NCBI GenBank assembly: GCA_030770425.1
Contig: JASJFT010000014.1
Location: 186,001-250,000 of the forward strand
DNA: 64,000 nucleotides
Reading direction: 5' to 3'
DNA from: Darksidea phi
Lineage: Eukaryota; Ascomycota; Dothideomycetes; Pleosporales; Lentitheciaceae
Part shown: positions 21,431 to 32,274 of the stretch, piece after piece
Layout: every line of letters starts with the position of its first letter
Position numbering within the stretch: the stretch's first letter is position 1
Program-made: the position numbers and the translations under genes
Notes under the pieces: model-generated
Databases searched by the model: none
What the model saw: only the letters and a program-made list of their open reading frames with translations
Told to the model about the DNA's origin: nothing

Positions 21431-21913
21431 ATGCCTATACTACCGACCCTCCTCGCATCCACACCGAATACTGCGCTCCACTCCGGCATTCGCACCCTCT
21501 CGGACACCCTCCACGCCCGCGACGGCTTCAAACTCCCCTCTTCCTCCTCTTCAGGTATCAAGGTCTCAAAGAACGCTATAATCTATATCGTCTGTCTCGG
21601 CGCCATACCTGTTATTCTGGTCACCTGCATCGTTATATGGGCGCTTTACTTCTATGGTCGGAATCGTGCGCGCTGCTGCTGCTGCTGCTGCTGTCGGAAG
21701 CGCAAGAACAATAAAGGACTATTAAGGAAGGATAGGGACAGTGGTAGTGATGTCAGTGAGGACATCATGATGAGGGAATTTTCTGCGCAAATAAGGAGAC
21801 CACCAACAAGACAGGGTGCAAGGACGCTGGTGGTTGTAAGAGAGGATTCGGAGTTGTCAATACCGTCAGACCAAGGTGGGGAGCGATCACCGAGCCTGAG
21901 GAGATTTGTGTAG
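21431..21913 (+). CDS. Single-pass membrane protein with a seven-cysteine run
   Basis: A 160-residue orphan. A Ser/Leu-rich N-terminus without signal peptide is followed by a membrane helix (about 49-74, IIYIVCLGAIPVILVTCIVI), then YGRNRAR, seven consecutive Cys (codons 21674-21694), RKRKNN, and a polar tail rich in Arg and Ser. A Cys run just after the membrane is a typical S-palmitoylation context, but the run comes from a TGC triplet repeat and may vary in length between strains. It is the fourth gene with this layout on the + strand between 12 and 28 kb. Function unknown. Confidence 0.55.
   Translation: MPILPTLLASTPNTALHSGIRTLSDTLHARDGFKLPSSSSSGIKVSKNAIIYIVCLGAIPVILVTCIVIWALYFYGRNRARCCCCCCCRKRKNNKGLLRKDRDSGSDVSEDIMMREFSAQIRRPPTRQGARTLVVVREDSELSIPSDQGGERSPSLRRFV
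21674..21694 (+). repeat. In-frame (TGC)n microsatellite coding for Cys7
   Basis: Six TGC codons and one TGT in a row within the membrane-protein gene at 21431. Length changes by slippage would alter only the number of cysteines. Confidence 0.85.
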
Positions 21914-22414
21914 AGAGCTCCGTTGCTACAGGTGCGACCCATATAGACGTGCGTTGATCGTACAAAAGAATTTATCCGGGTTTAGATGACAATTTTTCCA
22001 CGACGAGAAAGCGACACAGCGCGAAGATGTAGGGGAGCGATAGACCTTGCCCGTTTCGCTTGACCCCGTCCTCTCCGCCCCGCCCACCACCTAACCCCAA
22101 TTAGGGCCAGCACTCGGCATTTTAAATCTGCACACATATTTTTGCACAACAGCTCACCTCCAATCAGAGCTGGACAGCTCTTTATATTATTACCAAGCAG
22201 TCCGAGTGCGAACAAGGGTGCTTGCGTCCTATTCGCACCAGACCGCGGAAGTTCCGTGGTGGGGGCCTAATTGCTACAACCTTTTAAAGTAACGAGCCGC
22301 CAATATCTACAAAGCAAAACATCAATCTGATCCGCTCCACTTCCTCTCAGAATCTTGTTCCTCATTCCTGTCTTTTTCTATTTGTACCTTCGCCTCGTCT
22401 TACATACCATTCCT
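21914..22414. other. Promoter region of the MFS exporter gene
   Basis: About 500 bp containing the palindromic operator listed at 22243-22259; otherwise no feature was recognised. Confidence 0.6.
22243..22259. promoter_or_regulatory. Palindromic CGG-N5-CCG element upstream of the MFS gene
   Basis: The 17-mer CCGCGGAAGTTCCGTGG is an inverted repeat with one mismatch around a central G, 156-172 bp before the MFS start. The core CGG-N5-CCG is what a Zn2Cys6 dimer would bind. A near-identical copy lies before the Zn2Cys6 gene at 24758-24774. Confidence 0.65.
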
Positions 22415-24214
22415 ATGTCGACACGGAACGAAGTTGAACGTCTACCGTCCACAAGGGCTTCCACCAAAGCAGAGTCTATACAAGAAAAAGATGTGGAAAA
22501 GCACCCCAATAGCAGCATAGACGCACCAACCCCAACCGCCACCGACAATGTTGAAAGCGATCCCAATATCGTCACTTGGGACGGCCCAAATGATCCCGCA
22601 AACCCTATGAACTGGGCCACATCGAAAAAGGTAGCAGCCATCGGCATAGTGTCCTTCATCACCCTTCTATCGTAAGTTATAGCTATGCGTTCTTTCGTGG
22701 AGCCTAACTAATTGCTGCCAGACCCCTCTCCTCAACAATGATCTCGCCCGCCACTAGACAAGTCATGCAGACCTTCCACTCGACGAACGAGACGCTGGGC
22801 GCCTTCGTAACATCCGTATACCTCCTTGGCTACGCCTTCGGACCCCTCGTAATAGCTCCCCTCTCGGAGCTTTATGGTCGTTTGATCGTGTACAACGTCT
22901 GCAATGTTTTGTTCCTGATTTTCACGATCGCTTGCGCAGTGGCGAACAACATGGGAGCGCTGATTGTGTTCCGTCTCCTTGCTGGTATCGCCGCGTCTTG
23001 CCCGATCACACTCGGAGCGGGGACAATTGCGGATATGGTGCCGTTGGAAAGACGCGGGTTGGCAATGGCGTTGTGGATCATGGGGCCGTTGATTGGACCG
23101 ACCGTTGGGCCATTGGGTATGTGTTTCCTTGTATGGAGTTAATCTCGATTGGTGACGCTAACAACGCGTAGCTGGTGCGTATCTTGCCGATGCTGAGGGT
23201 TGGCGATGGATCTTCTGGGTCATTGCTATTGTTGTGAGTTTCACAGTTGCCTGGCATCATTCCAGTACTGACGAAGGTCACTCTAGGGCGGCGTGTGCTG
23301 CATTGTGACTGCACTATTCATGCGCGAATCCTATGCCTATGTGATTTTGGAACGCAAGACGAAGCAATTACAAAAACAGACCGGTAACGTACATCTGCGC
23401 TCTGCTCTGCACACGGGCAGAACCCCGAAAGAGCACTTCCGCGTATCGATCGTGCGTCCGATTAGGATGCTTCTATTTTCTCCGGTGGTATTCGCAATGT
23501 CACTAATAATGGGAACGGTATGTGCCTCCTCCCCACACTTGCCCAACTACTAACACCTCCCTAGATTTACGGATATGTGTACTTACTCTTCACCACCTTT
23601 CCCCGTATCTTCGAAGGCCAGTACGGCTTCTCTGAGAAAAGCGTCGGCCTGACCTACATTGGAACAGGCATTGGTTCCTTCCTGGGTCTCGTCCTCATGG
23701 GCGCCGTCTCCGATCGAATCGTTGCTTGGTCGACAAAGCGCAACGGCGGTAAACCAAAACCCGAATACCGCCTCCCAGCCATGATGCTTGGTTCCGTTAT
23801 ACTTCCCATCGGTCTGTTTATCTACGGCTGGACAGCGGAGAAAAAGGTACATTGGATCGTGCCCATCATTGGGACATCATTAGTCGGCATGGGAATGATG
23901 GTTTCATTCGTACGTATAATTCCGAGGGTACCCAATTAATCAAAGCTGATGTGCAATAGATGCCTGGTACAACTTACCTTGTTGATGTGTACACCGTCTA
24001 TGCGGCTTCGGTTGCAGCTGCATCGACAGTATTCCGCTCGCTTCTCGGAGCGCTATTGCCGCTTATTGGCGATAGCATGTATAATTCCTTGGGTGTGGGG
24101 TGGGGGACATCGCTTCTGGGGTTCATCGCAGTCGCCTTTATCCCGGTGACCCTGGTCTTCTGGAGATATGGAGAGCAGATCCGCAAGAGTAAGATTTCAC
24201 AAGTCGAGTTTTGA
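22415..24214 (+). CDS. MFS transporter, DHA1 (drug:H+ antiporter) type
   Basis: Six exons are inferred (22415-22671, 22722-23116, 23172-23233, 23287-23517, 23565-23909, 23960-24214), giving 514 residues. An 80-residue polar cytosolic N-terminus ends in VTWDGPNDPANPMNWATSKK, the conserved lead into TM1. Motif A-like APLSELYGR, GWRWIFWVIAIV in TM5-6 and RIFEGQYGFS in the second half fit the fungal DHA1 family of 12-TM exporters for toxic compounds and secondary metabolites. All five introns are 47-55 nt and keep frame. An upstream in-frame Met would add only 20 residues; Met at 22415 matches relatives. It lies 650 bp before a Zn2Cys6 gene with the same promoter palindrome, which probably controls it. 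Confidence 0.9.
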
Positions 24215-24863
24215 GAGGACACGAATGTAGATCGCATCGGTGGCTAGTGTCGCCATTCTCACCACTCGTTGTAATATTTAAAGGTTGTAATAGTATAGAA
24301 AAAATCGATCAGGTTACATGTCGCCTGTAGATGCTTGACAAGACAGTAAATTATCCATCATCCTGCACCTGCGAGGGTTGAACTTCACGAATAGGGTAAT
24401 TGCGGTTCGGAGATGAGCCCTGCAACGAATTAGTGACGTCATCCGATAGACTTTTCTTTCTATCCGGGATTCGGACGTTGTTCGAGGCGGGATCAAGGTT
24501 AGAACGATCACCGGTTGTTCGCCAGGGAATGGGAAAGTAGACGCCTGATTCGCTTATGTAATATCGCACAAACGCTGAGATGCGACTCCGAACCATCGTT
24601 TCCGATCAGTGGATGTCCACAATGCACCTTTGAGCACGTGTCCCCATCCTAATATACTCAGCGTAGTCACCGAATAGAAACTTTGATCTGGAATGGAATC
24701 GGCCCGTCTCCTCGTCCTCCACTACAGCGCCAGTGCGTGCTAAATCCACAGCACGGGCCGCGGAAATTCCGCGGGATCCTTTCAATGCTCAAGTCAGCAA
24801 GGCATCGATCCCCCTCCCTCAACAGATTACCCCCAGTATGTCCACGGAGACTCCACCGCCGTA
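24215..24863. other. Intergenic between MFS and Zn2Cys6 genes
   Basis: Holds the MFS 3' region and the regulator promoter with its palindrome at 24758-24774. No coding frame. Confidence 0.6.
24758..24774. promoter_or_regulatory. Perfect palindromic CGG-N5-CCG element upstream of the Zn2Cys6 gene
   Basis: The 17-mer CCGCGGAAATTCCGCGG is a perfect 8+1+8 inverted repeat, 90-106 bp before the regulator start. It matches the MFS promoter copy at 15 of 17 positions, as expected for autoregulation plus control of the neighbour. Confidence 0.7.
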
Positions 24864-27102
24864 ATGCCCAAGGAACAATCCAAACGCGGCGGAAGTTCCC
24901 GCCAGAGACCTGTCTCCTGTCTCTTCTGCCGGTCTAGGAAGCTACGCTGTAGTAGAGAGGCACCATGCACCAACTGCAAGTCTCGCGGTATCGAATGCGA
25001 ACTAGAGACGCTCGCGAGATCGCCGAATAACACCGATGACCCTTCCAAAGCCGACCTCCTGGAACGCATTCGAGTCCTGGAAGAAATTGTGGAGAGAAGA
25101 AGCCAGGGTGCTCCGTCAAACTCCTATGTCCGGTCGCGCTCGCAGAATGACGATCACTCCGTAGAAACAAGTCAGAAGTCCAGTATGTCTCCTGACATTA
25201 GGCATCTTGAGAGCGATGTAGCTTGGCTTTCGAGCATCTACAACGGATTAAAACGCTCGGTCAGTAACGCCCATCATTGTACGGTCGTGACTAACATCTA
25301 CTAGCCCGACGACTTGCCACCTGACGGTGTCGACATTCGAATCTGCCCAACTAAGCACATTATTGAGACCTCGAGATCTATGACTTGCGATGAGCCGTTA
25401 AGGGCGAAAGATTGGCCGCGAAAGATTTTCTGGGTTCCGCCGTATTCAGAAGCGCAACCTCTTCTTGAAAAGTTCCTTCAAGACGTCGAGCCTGGCCACC
25501 ACGTATTTTACACCCCCGCACTTCCGGCCATGCTCGATCGGATTTACTCTCGCTTGAGTCAACGTGGTTGCGTCAAGTCAGGGGAGATGATGCTACTCCT
25601 GAGCATATTTGCAAGCTCCACCCGTGCGTGGACGGAGCGCGATTGCTACAAATGCGGCCTGTTCTCTACAGCAGTAGAAGCACATTTTTATTCCGATCAT
25701 TGGGTCAAGGTGGCTGAAGATATGCTTGATTTTGCCTGTCGAAAAACCCATGTATCAATCGAAGGCGTCCAAGCGGCCATCGTATTACTGTTTGTGCCAG
25801 AAAGTCTGGAAGGGTTCTGGAGGAGAGGCAGGTCCATATACAGCACGGCTCTATTGTTAGCGCGAGAGTTGGGCCTTCATTGCATCGATCTTCCATCCAA
25901 TGCGCATCAGGCGAACTCAATCCAGGCGGAAATTGGCCGAAGAGTGTGGTGGCACCTTGTAGGCACAGATTGGTGAGTTCTTGTCTCACGTTTTTGGGAC
26001 GAAACTGACGTTCACCAGGGCAATGGCGCCAAGGGTTGAGGATATCCCTCGGGGCTTCTATCAGTGTCATTTGCGCCACATGATGACGCACAAGCCTCTT
26101 AATCTCGATGATGAAGACCTTGTGGATGGTATATCTCGTACTGGCCGCCCCATGTCACAACCTACCCAGATGTCGTATGGGTTGTTCAGGCTCCGTGTGT
26201 GTGAAATTGCACGCAGCCTTGTCGATCGTACGCCTATCGCTGCAATCAACGGTGAAGGCCCAAGCTACGACGCTGTTATGGACACAGACACAGAAATGCA
26301 TTTGCTTCTCAATGAGCTGCCGCCATTTCTCTCGATGTCAGTGCCGGAACTTGAGAGAACATACCATCTTGAGTCATCAAAAGCAGTTATTATTGCTCGC
26401 CAGGGTCGCGTTCTCCGATCACTGTTTCACGGATTACGTTGCAAAATGCACCTCCCCTACCTTGGACGCGGTTATACTGACCCCAAATATGCGCTGTCTC
26501 GTCATGCTTGCGTTCAGTCGGCCCGCCTTATCATCGCCAACGAGTCAGACCCCGAGAAGGCAGGTCTCTGTGCGACTAGCAACTATCAGCCTCTAGGCCT
26601 TATTATGGCTGTTTTTGTGGCTTGCGTCGTACTCCTGATGGAGCTTTGCCATAATAAATCATCACCGCACCTTGAACGACAACGTTCCGAGATATCTAGC
26701 GCATTCCTTTTATTGGAGGACGCGAAGCAAGAGTCGAAGATGGCGGAACAGCTTATCACGTCCATGATGCATGTCTTACACAAACACCAAATAACGCCAC
26801 CGAAAATTGCTCCTAGTTCGTGTGCGCCTACTACGGAAGTGTCTCACGCCCGAGCACCAGCAATCGCTCCTAGCTCAGTTACAGAGGTCTACGGCGCACC
26901 CACGGTACTAACACTTAACAGCCCCCCATGTCCAATGCAGATGAATGGGAACGACGGGGATCAACACACTGGCTGTAACTTGGCGAACGATGTGGATCTT
27001 CCTTACTTCCCCGATTTCGTCCAATCGATTGACCAAAGCATGACCATTGACAACTTTAACTGGAACGACCTATTCCAGGACTTGGAGTCGACTTTCTCGT
27101 GA
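24864..27102 (+). CDS. Zn(II)2Cys6 transcription factor next to MFS exporter
   Basis: Exons 24864-25259, 25305-25972 and 26019-27102 give 715 residues; introns are 45 and 46 nt. The DNA-binding domain is CLFCRSRKLRC followed by CTNCKSRGIEC, spacing C-x2-C-x6-C-x5-C-x2-C-x6-C, with a linker and a likely coiled coil (ADLLERIRVLEEIVERR, about 67-83). The middle has the fungal-specific transcription factor domain (VQAAIVLLFVPESLEGFWRR, then ARELGLH and RRVWWHLVGTDW spanning the second splice). The C-terminus is acidic and aromatic (TIDNFNWNDLFQDLESTF), a plausible activation domain. Its promoter carries a perfect CGG-N5-CCG palindrome shared with the upstream exporter, so it is likely a pathway- or stress-specific regulator of that transporter and of itself. 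Confidence 0.9.
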
Positions 27103-27387
27103 AGGAACGTCGATTAGAGCTACCAGCAAACAACACCACACCCGCGCTTCGCGGCCGATGGGGAAGTTAGGAAGTATGCTATAGGGTGTAGACTACAGGA
27201 GAAGTACTCCACTCAACAATTTTGTGTCCAGATATGGTGTCGGACGGAGACGAACATTGTAACTACGTGATAATTCAACACTACCGCACGTATTATTGAT
27301 GCACAAAACACTCCCGCTGACTTTCATAAATAACCGCATGATCCCTTTAATGTTGTCCGCCGCCCAGAAACAAGAACAGCCGTCATC

Positions 27388-28191
27388 ATGCCTGCCGTTT
27401 CTGCATCACATATCGCACAAGCGCTAGTCGCGCGATCGACTAAAGCCGAAAGAATGCACGTGGCAAAGAGGGTACTGACTTTAATATGGGTAACCTTTGC
27501 CTTGATCCTTTGCGCCTTTTGGCTACTCGCGATGTTCGCGATCTGTTACGACTGCCTTCCACCCCGGCAATCCTTCCTGACAAGCAAGAACTGGCTAGTC
27601 CTGCTCTTCACCTGGCCATACCACGTGTACCGCTTCTTCCAACGCCTCAAGCAGCGCAAGTCGGACAAAGCGAAAAAGAACAAAGACACCGAGGTTGGTG
27701 TGGGGGGTATGGATGTTGGTTCGAGCACTGAATCCGGGTTGCGGTCAACGTCTGCATCTCGCGGCGCAGTTGAACTGGAGGCGCACGATGGGCCCGCCTC
27801 ACTTAGCCAGCGGGGACCTGCCAATGGATTTACTCCACAGCATCTGCACTCGCAACCCTCGATGCCGCATTCGGAAATGGGACCGGCGGCTCTAGCTCCG
27901 GCGCGGCTTGCCCGTCCATATGAGGAAACCTATCATGTTCCCTCAATGCCTATTGCTCGTAGCGCAGGTCGTCCACTGCTGATGTCTGTGCCTGGCTACA
28001 AGGCTATGCATCGCTCTGCGGACTCACCGATGGAGCCCCAGTCTGGGTATTTGTCTTATGAGCGCAATCCCGTGGGTGGAGAGAATGTTGATGACTTGAA
28101 CAATGAGGGTACGTGGTTCAAGGGCAAGGAGCCTGCTTCTATACCGCTTCCTGCTAGTCCGAAATCGGATGGTAATAACGTGCCTTTGTAG
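27388..28191 (+). CDS. Membrane protein of unknown function
   Basis: A 267-residue intronless protein. After 28 mostly basic residues comes a membrane helix (about 29-55, VLTLIWVTFALILCAFWLLA then MFAICYDC), with Cys at its end, and a second moderately hydrophobic stretch (NWLVLLFTWPYHVYRFF) that may re-enter or lie on the membrane. A basic QRLKQRKSDKAKKNK patch and about 170 polar, Pro/Ser-rich residues follow. No signal peptide or known domain is seen. It is the fifth gene of similar layout on this strand and the most distal. Confidence 0.55.
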   Translation: MPAVSASHIAQALVARSTKAERMHVAKRVLTLIWVTFALILCAFWLLAMFAICYDCLPPRQSFLTSKNWLVLLFTWPYHVYRFFQRLKQRKSDKAKKNKDTEVGVGGMDVGSSTESGLRSTSASRGAVELEAHDGPASLSQRGPANGFTPQHLHSQPSMPHSEMGPAALAPARLARPYEETYHVPSMPIARSAGRPLLMSVPGYKAMHRSADSPMEPQSGYLSYERNPVGGENVDDLNNEGTWFKGKEPASIPLPASPKSDGNNVPL

Positions 28192-29254
28192 GGTACGCGG
28201 GTGTGGTAGAGGTGGAGATTGGATCCTCGCTCAGGTTACGATCGAGATTGTAAGATAGTAGTAGCATGTACTTGAAGATTTCAGCATGTGGCCAGATGGT
28301 GCTGAGAATATAATTAGATTGGTAAAGAACGTAGTGCAAGATATCTGTGAGTTTGTGAATGAAGCCGGGCAATGCGTTGACCGCACACCAGAAACAGAGT
28401 CGAGAGTTGCAGCGACTCAGCATGTTGCAATTGGCCTATACGGATTCAAAAACATCGACGGTTAGAGAGCAGGATCCGAGCATCCATGAACGACTTCTGC
28501 TTGGAGGTGTGGTGCATGCTCGCGTTTTGATTGGTCCGTTGCGTACCACAGCGGTGTATCTCTAGCCTGTATATAACAAGGACTAAGATAAGAATGGAGT
28601 TCCATAGGCGATGGCGATGATGGTGCAACGGTAATGATGTTTCTGGATATATCAATTCCTTGTGTAAAATTCGGGACTCGAGATGAAGAGCGAGGATAAG
28701 GATCGGACGAGTGAACTCGGGTTCCTCGGCCTAATAGAAGGTAAAGAGTCGCGACGAAAATAGGAAACCAACGAAGAGGTGCTTAACATTGTATAGTAAA
28801 ATAGATGCTACGCTGGAAACGGGGTAAAAGTCTACCATCCATATACGTAAGTCCGCGGGCAGAATTCCCTCCGGTCCGACTTTCTTAGACCGCCACCTGA
28901 CACCTCGATGGGGTTTCGCCTCTTAAGTCCGCCACTTCGCGCCCTCGTCCACCTACCATGTACCTTTCTCGCCAACAATCCGGCCACCCTACGCGCGTCA
29001 GCTCCTCGTTCTCTACGCATATATAATACCGCGGTGGTGCCCCAGGTCTGTCCACCTGAGGCACGCACCCACGGCACGCCGCCACGCTGACTACTTCAAC
29101 CTTTTCGCCGCTGCACCTGCTGCGGTATTACTTGCGTGCGCGACCGACGGCGAGAAGCGTATTAACGAAGACTGTGGGATTCGGTGGCGCCAGCTGGATT
29201 AGCTTGAGTTTGAGCACGCCGGTTGTGAGGATTGAGGGGAGAGAGTCGAGCACC
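28192..29254. other. Intergenic about 1 kb; 5' end of next gene uncertain
   Basis: No supported frame until about 29060, where an open frame without ATG runs into the hydrolase gene. An ATG-started frame at 28908 with a presequence-like N-terminus could not be spliced in phase to it. Confidence 0.45.
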
Positions 29255-30977
29255 ATGGCGACGCAGGATGCAGCGGGCGAGGATGTGAGAGGGCGCACGC
29301 AGCAGAGTCCGCTCGCGTCGCAGCGCGCGAAGGAGCAGAGCGAGGCGCCACAGGGGAGATTCACACAGTGGTTTCCTCTCGGCGCGAAGGAGGGGTTCAG
29401 CCAGTGGGTGAGTAGAGTATCTTCATGCCGTGAATGATGACAGCGCTGACAGGTCATAGTGGGCTGGCACATCACCCATGGCCACCGAGCATCGCGTTCT
29501 CTCCTTTATTCCCCACCTCCAGAAACCCCCCACACATACACAAACGGGCTCCGCACCCGCATCCTCATCGCCCTCCTTCGCCGATCTGACAGCCCCGCCG
29601 AAGCATAGCGAGGACCACATCACCACATCGAGCATAGAGGACCCATACGGACCGCGACGATGGAACTCGCAAATGGTCGAGCTGAGCGGCAAGGGACGCG
29701 CCCTCAATGAGTTCTCTATCGAGAGAATCGGCGAAGAGGTTGAGAATAATCTGGTCATGCTGCATGGCTATGGCGCCGGGCTGGGTTTCTTCTATAGGAA
29801 TTTCGAGAGCCTTTCAAGACATCAGGGCTGGAAAGTGTATGCGTTGGATCTCTTAGGCATGGGGCGGAGTAGTCGGCCTGCGTTCAGGATCCACGCGAAA
29901 GATAAAGAGGGGAAGATCACCGAGGCGGAGAATTGGTTCATCGATGCGCTCGAAGAGTGGCGAATCAAGCGCGGACTCGAGCGGTTCACGCTACTAGGGC
30001 ACAGTTTGGGAGGCTATCTGGCGACTGCATACGCACTCAAGTACCCTGGACGACTGAACAAGCTTATTCTTGCGAGTCCGGTGGGCATACCGGAAGATCC
30101 GAACGCAGTTAACGAAGATATGCCTGAGCCGCAGGAGTCCACCATGCCGAACGAGTTCACACAGGATGCAGCGGACGAACGACAGGGCGTCCAACCTACA
30201 ACAGGAGATAATAACAACTTCCTGAGGCAAGCCGATAAAGCAAAGGAGGCGGCCGACAAGAACCAGCCTCCACGGCGACGGTTGCCGGGCTGGCTCACAT
30301 ACCTCTGGGAGGCGAACATGGTATCGCCTTTTTCGCTTGTCCGCTGGAGTGGTCCGCTAGGTCCCCGTCTTGTCTCGGGTTGGACGAGCAGGAGGTTCTC
30401 GCATCTACCGGAAGAGGAGGCGCAAGCATTGCACGATTACAGTTACTCTCTCTTCCGCCAAAGGGGAAGTTCGGAGTACGCGCTCGCATACCTTCTTGCG
30501 CCCGGCGCTTTCGCGCGAAGCCCGTTGATTAGGCGGATACAAGGCGTAGGACGGCAGTGGATACAGGCCCACGATGCACCAACAGTCGACGGCGACACCC
30601 CACCAAAGCCCTGCCACAAGTCTCGCTCGAAATCGCCCGCCTCATCGACTGCCTCCGCTGCCCCGTCTGTCACTCCCGGCGAAGGGACACGCGAGAACGG
30701 CATCCCCATCACCCTCATGTACGGCGAAAACGACTGGATGGATGTCGCAGGTGGCTTCGCCGCCGAGGAAAAAATCAAGCAGGAGCGGAAACGCATACTA
30801 GCAAACGCAACTACGGAAGAAAGAGAAAGAGATATGGGAGAAGCGAAGGTGATTATTATTAACAAGGCAGGCCATCATGTCTACTTAGATGGGTGGGATC
30901 AGTTCAATCGCGTCATGGGCGAGGAGATGGCTGATGTAAGGCGGAGGGAGAGGCTTAGGAGGGAGTGGACGCGGTAG
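29255..30977 (+). CDS. Alpha/beta hydrolase, CGI-58(ABHD5)/CLD1-like
   Basis: Exons 29255-29407 and 29460-30977 are joined as GFSQW|WAGTSP over a 52-nt intron, giving 556 residues. Motifs: VMLHGYGAGLGFFYRNF (oxyanion loop, about 150-166), TLLGHSLGGYLA (nucleophile Ser about 233), YGENDWMD near the acid, and HHVYLD, an H-x4-D motif linked to acyltransferase activity in CGI-58 relatives. Yeast members act on mitochondrial cardiolipin or lysophosphatidic acid; a similar lipid-remodelling role is inferred. The open frame extends upstream without ATG to about 29060 and encodes RARPTARSVLTKTVGFGGAS, resembling a mitochondrial presequence, so a further 5' exon is likely. ATG 29255 (CACCATGG) is the first certain start. 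It carries an insertion rich in Ala, Gln and Asn at about 275-320. Confidence 0.85.
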
Positions 30978-31298
30978 GATCTGTTCCGCTCTCCGTCTCT
31001 GATTGGCGTTCGCTGGGGCATCTTTGGTTATAGATAGTGTTGCTTCTTTTGTATTAGTACTCGGATAGATGGGGTGGTCTCTAGAACTTTAAACGTGGGA
31101 ATATGGGTAGAAGATGGGGGTTAAAGGACCTCGGCCGCAATACATGACATGTCCAAAATACATTTGTTTACTAGAGTATTGTGATTCTATTCCCGCACTT
31201 TGGGGGGCCACCCATGTGGTAGTATGTCTACGGGTTTATCAATCTCAACGCCTTTTCTTTGTTTCGCTATCTTTTGAACTCCGCCATCCAAAATACCT

Positions 31299-32274
31299 TC
31301 ACTGCTCCCCCATCAGTGCTTCAATAGCCTCAATAGCTCCCGGCGTCTCTACCCAAGCCTTGTACGTAAGCTACAATCACTGTTTCGATTCCTTGATCAC
31401 ACCGTTACTAAAGTACTCTTCACGTGTAATCTCTTCATCTGTTGGATGAAGCAGAGCAGGCCAGAAGTGCTTGTTAGCCGTCTCGACCGCCTTGTGCAAC
31501 AACTTGATATCAGCGATCAACGCCGCAATGGGCCGAGACGTGGTCGGCACGCTCCATGACTTCCCCTGTGACGGCGGAGCTAACCATGTCTGCGCGGATC
31601 TCGTCGATGAGCTCTTGTGGGAGTTTGCCACCGAGCTCGTCGGTGGAACGCTGCAAAGATTGTAGGTCGATGAGCATGCGTAGTTTCAGCAGTGCGAGGG
31701 TCGCCATAAAGGAGAGCGATGGACACTTGCCCATGAATATGGATACGGGTTCTAACCCGTCGGACCCCGTGACGGAGGTGTTGGGTTGCTTAGGCGGACT
31801 CAGTGTGCTCTCTGGCGTGGTAATCCACTACTTCATAAAGTCGTACGCCTCCTGGTCTCTGCCCAGTCGCAGGAAGCACGGCGCTGCGAGATCAGCCGTG
31901 TCCAGCATATTATTCTTCGCGAGCCCTGCCATCTCGAGTACACGGGTTAGCCCAGACTACACACCTAGCCGCGTGTCCATCTCCAGCTCCGCCGTGGCGA
32001 GCTGCAGCAGCGGAGCAAGCGTTGTTCCTGACTGCAGCCATGCGGGCATAGCGTTCCCGGCTAGACTGTTCACCATGGCTTCTTCCTGCTGCTCTGCTTC
32101 CAGGGTGATGCGCGCATTGCTTATCCGTTTGCAGGCGGCTTTTTGGTTGGGTCAGTCCTGGCGTTGGTGGTCGCGGCTGCAGTATTGGATCGCTTTGCAG
32201 CCGCCACAGGTGCTGAGTTGGCTGGTTTTGGGACAGATGGCGCAGCTGGATGAGAGGGTGGTGTTGGAGGTCAT
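31299..32274 (-). pseudogene. MYND-type zinc finger protein, disrupted
   Basis: The minus strand encodes a MYND finger (CAICPKTSQLSTCGGCK, then YCSRDHQRQD) that runs into TGA (32152-32154) where a Trp is expected. The frame continues as a recognisable Dothideomycete MYND family: GLTRVLEMAGLAKNNMLDTA, CFLRLGRDQEAYDFMK, PSLSFMATLALLKLRMLIDL. TAG codons interrupt at 31957-31959 and 31828-31830 (after DFMK, where Trp is usual), and a frameshift lies around 31530. The other frame resumes IAALIADIKLLHKAVETANK and AWVETPGAIEAIEALMGEQ, ending at 31299-31301. At least one TGG to TAG change has RIP context. The gene cannot make the full protein. Confidence 0.8.

Noticed and set aside
28908..29090. Presequence-like 60-residue frame (MGFRLLSPPLRALVHLP) as first exon of the CGI-58-like gene
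   Set aside because: Looks like a mitochondrial presequence, but no donor/acceptor pair joins it in phase to the downstream frame.
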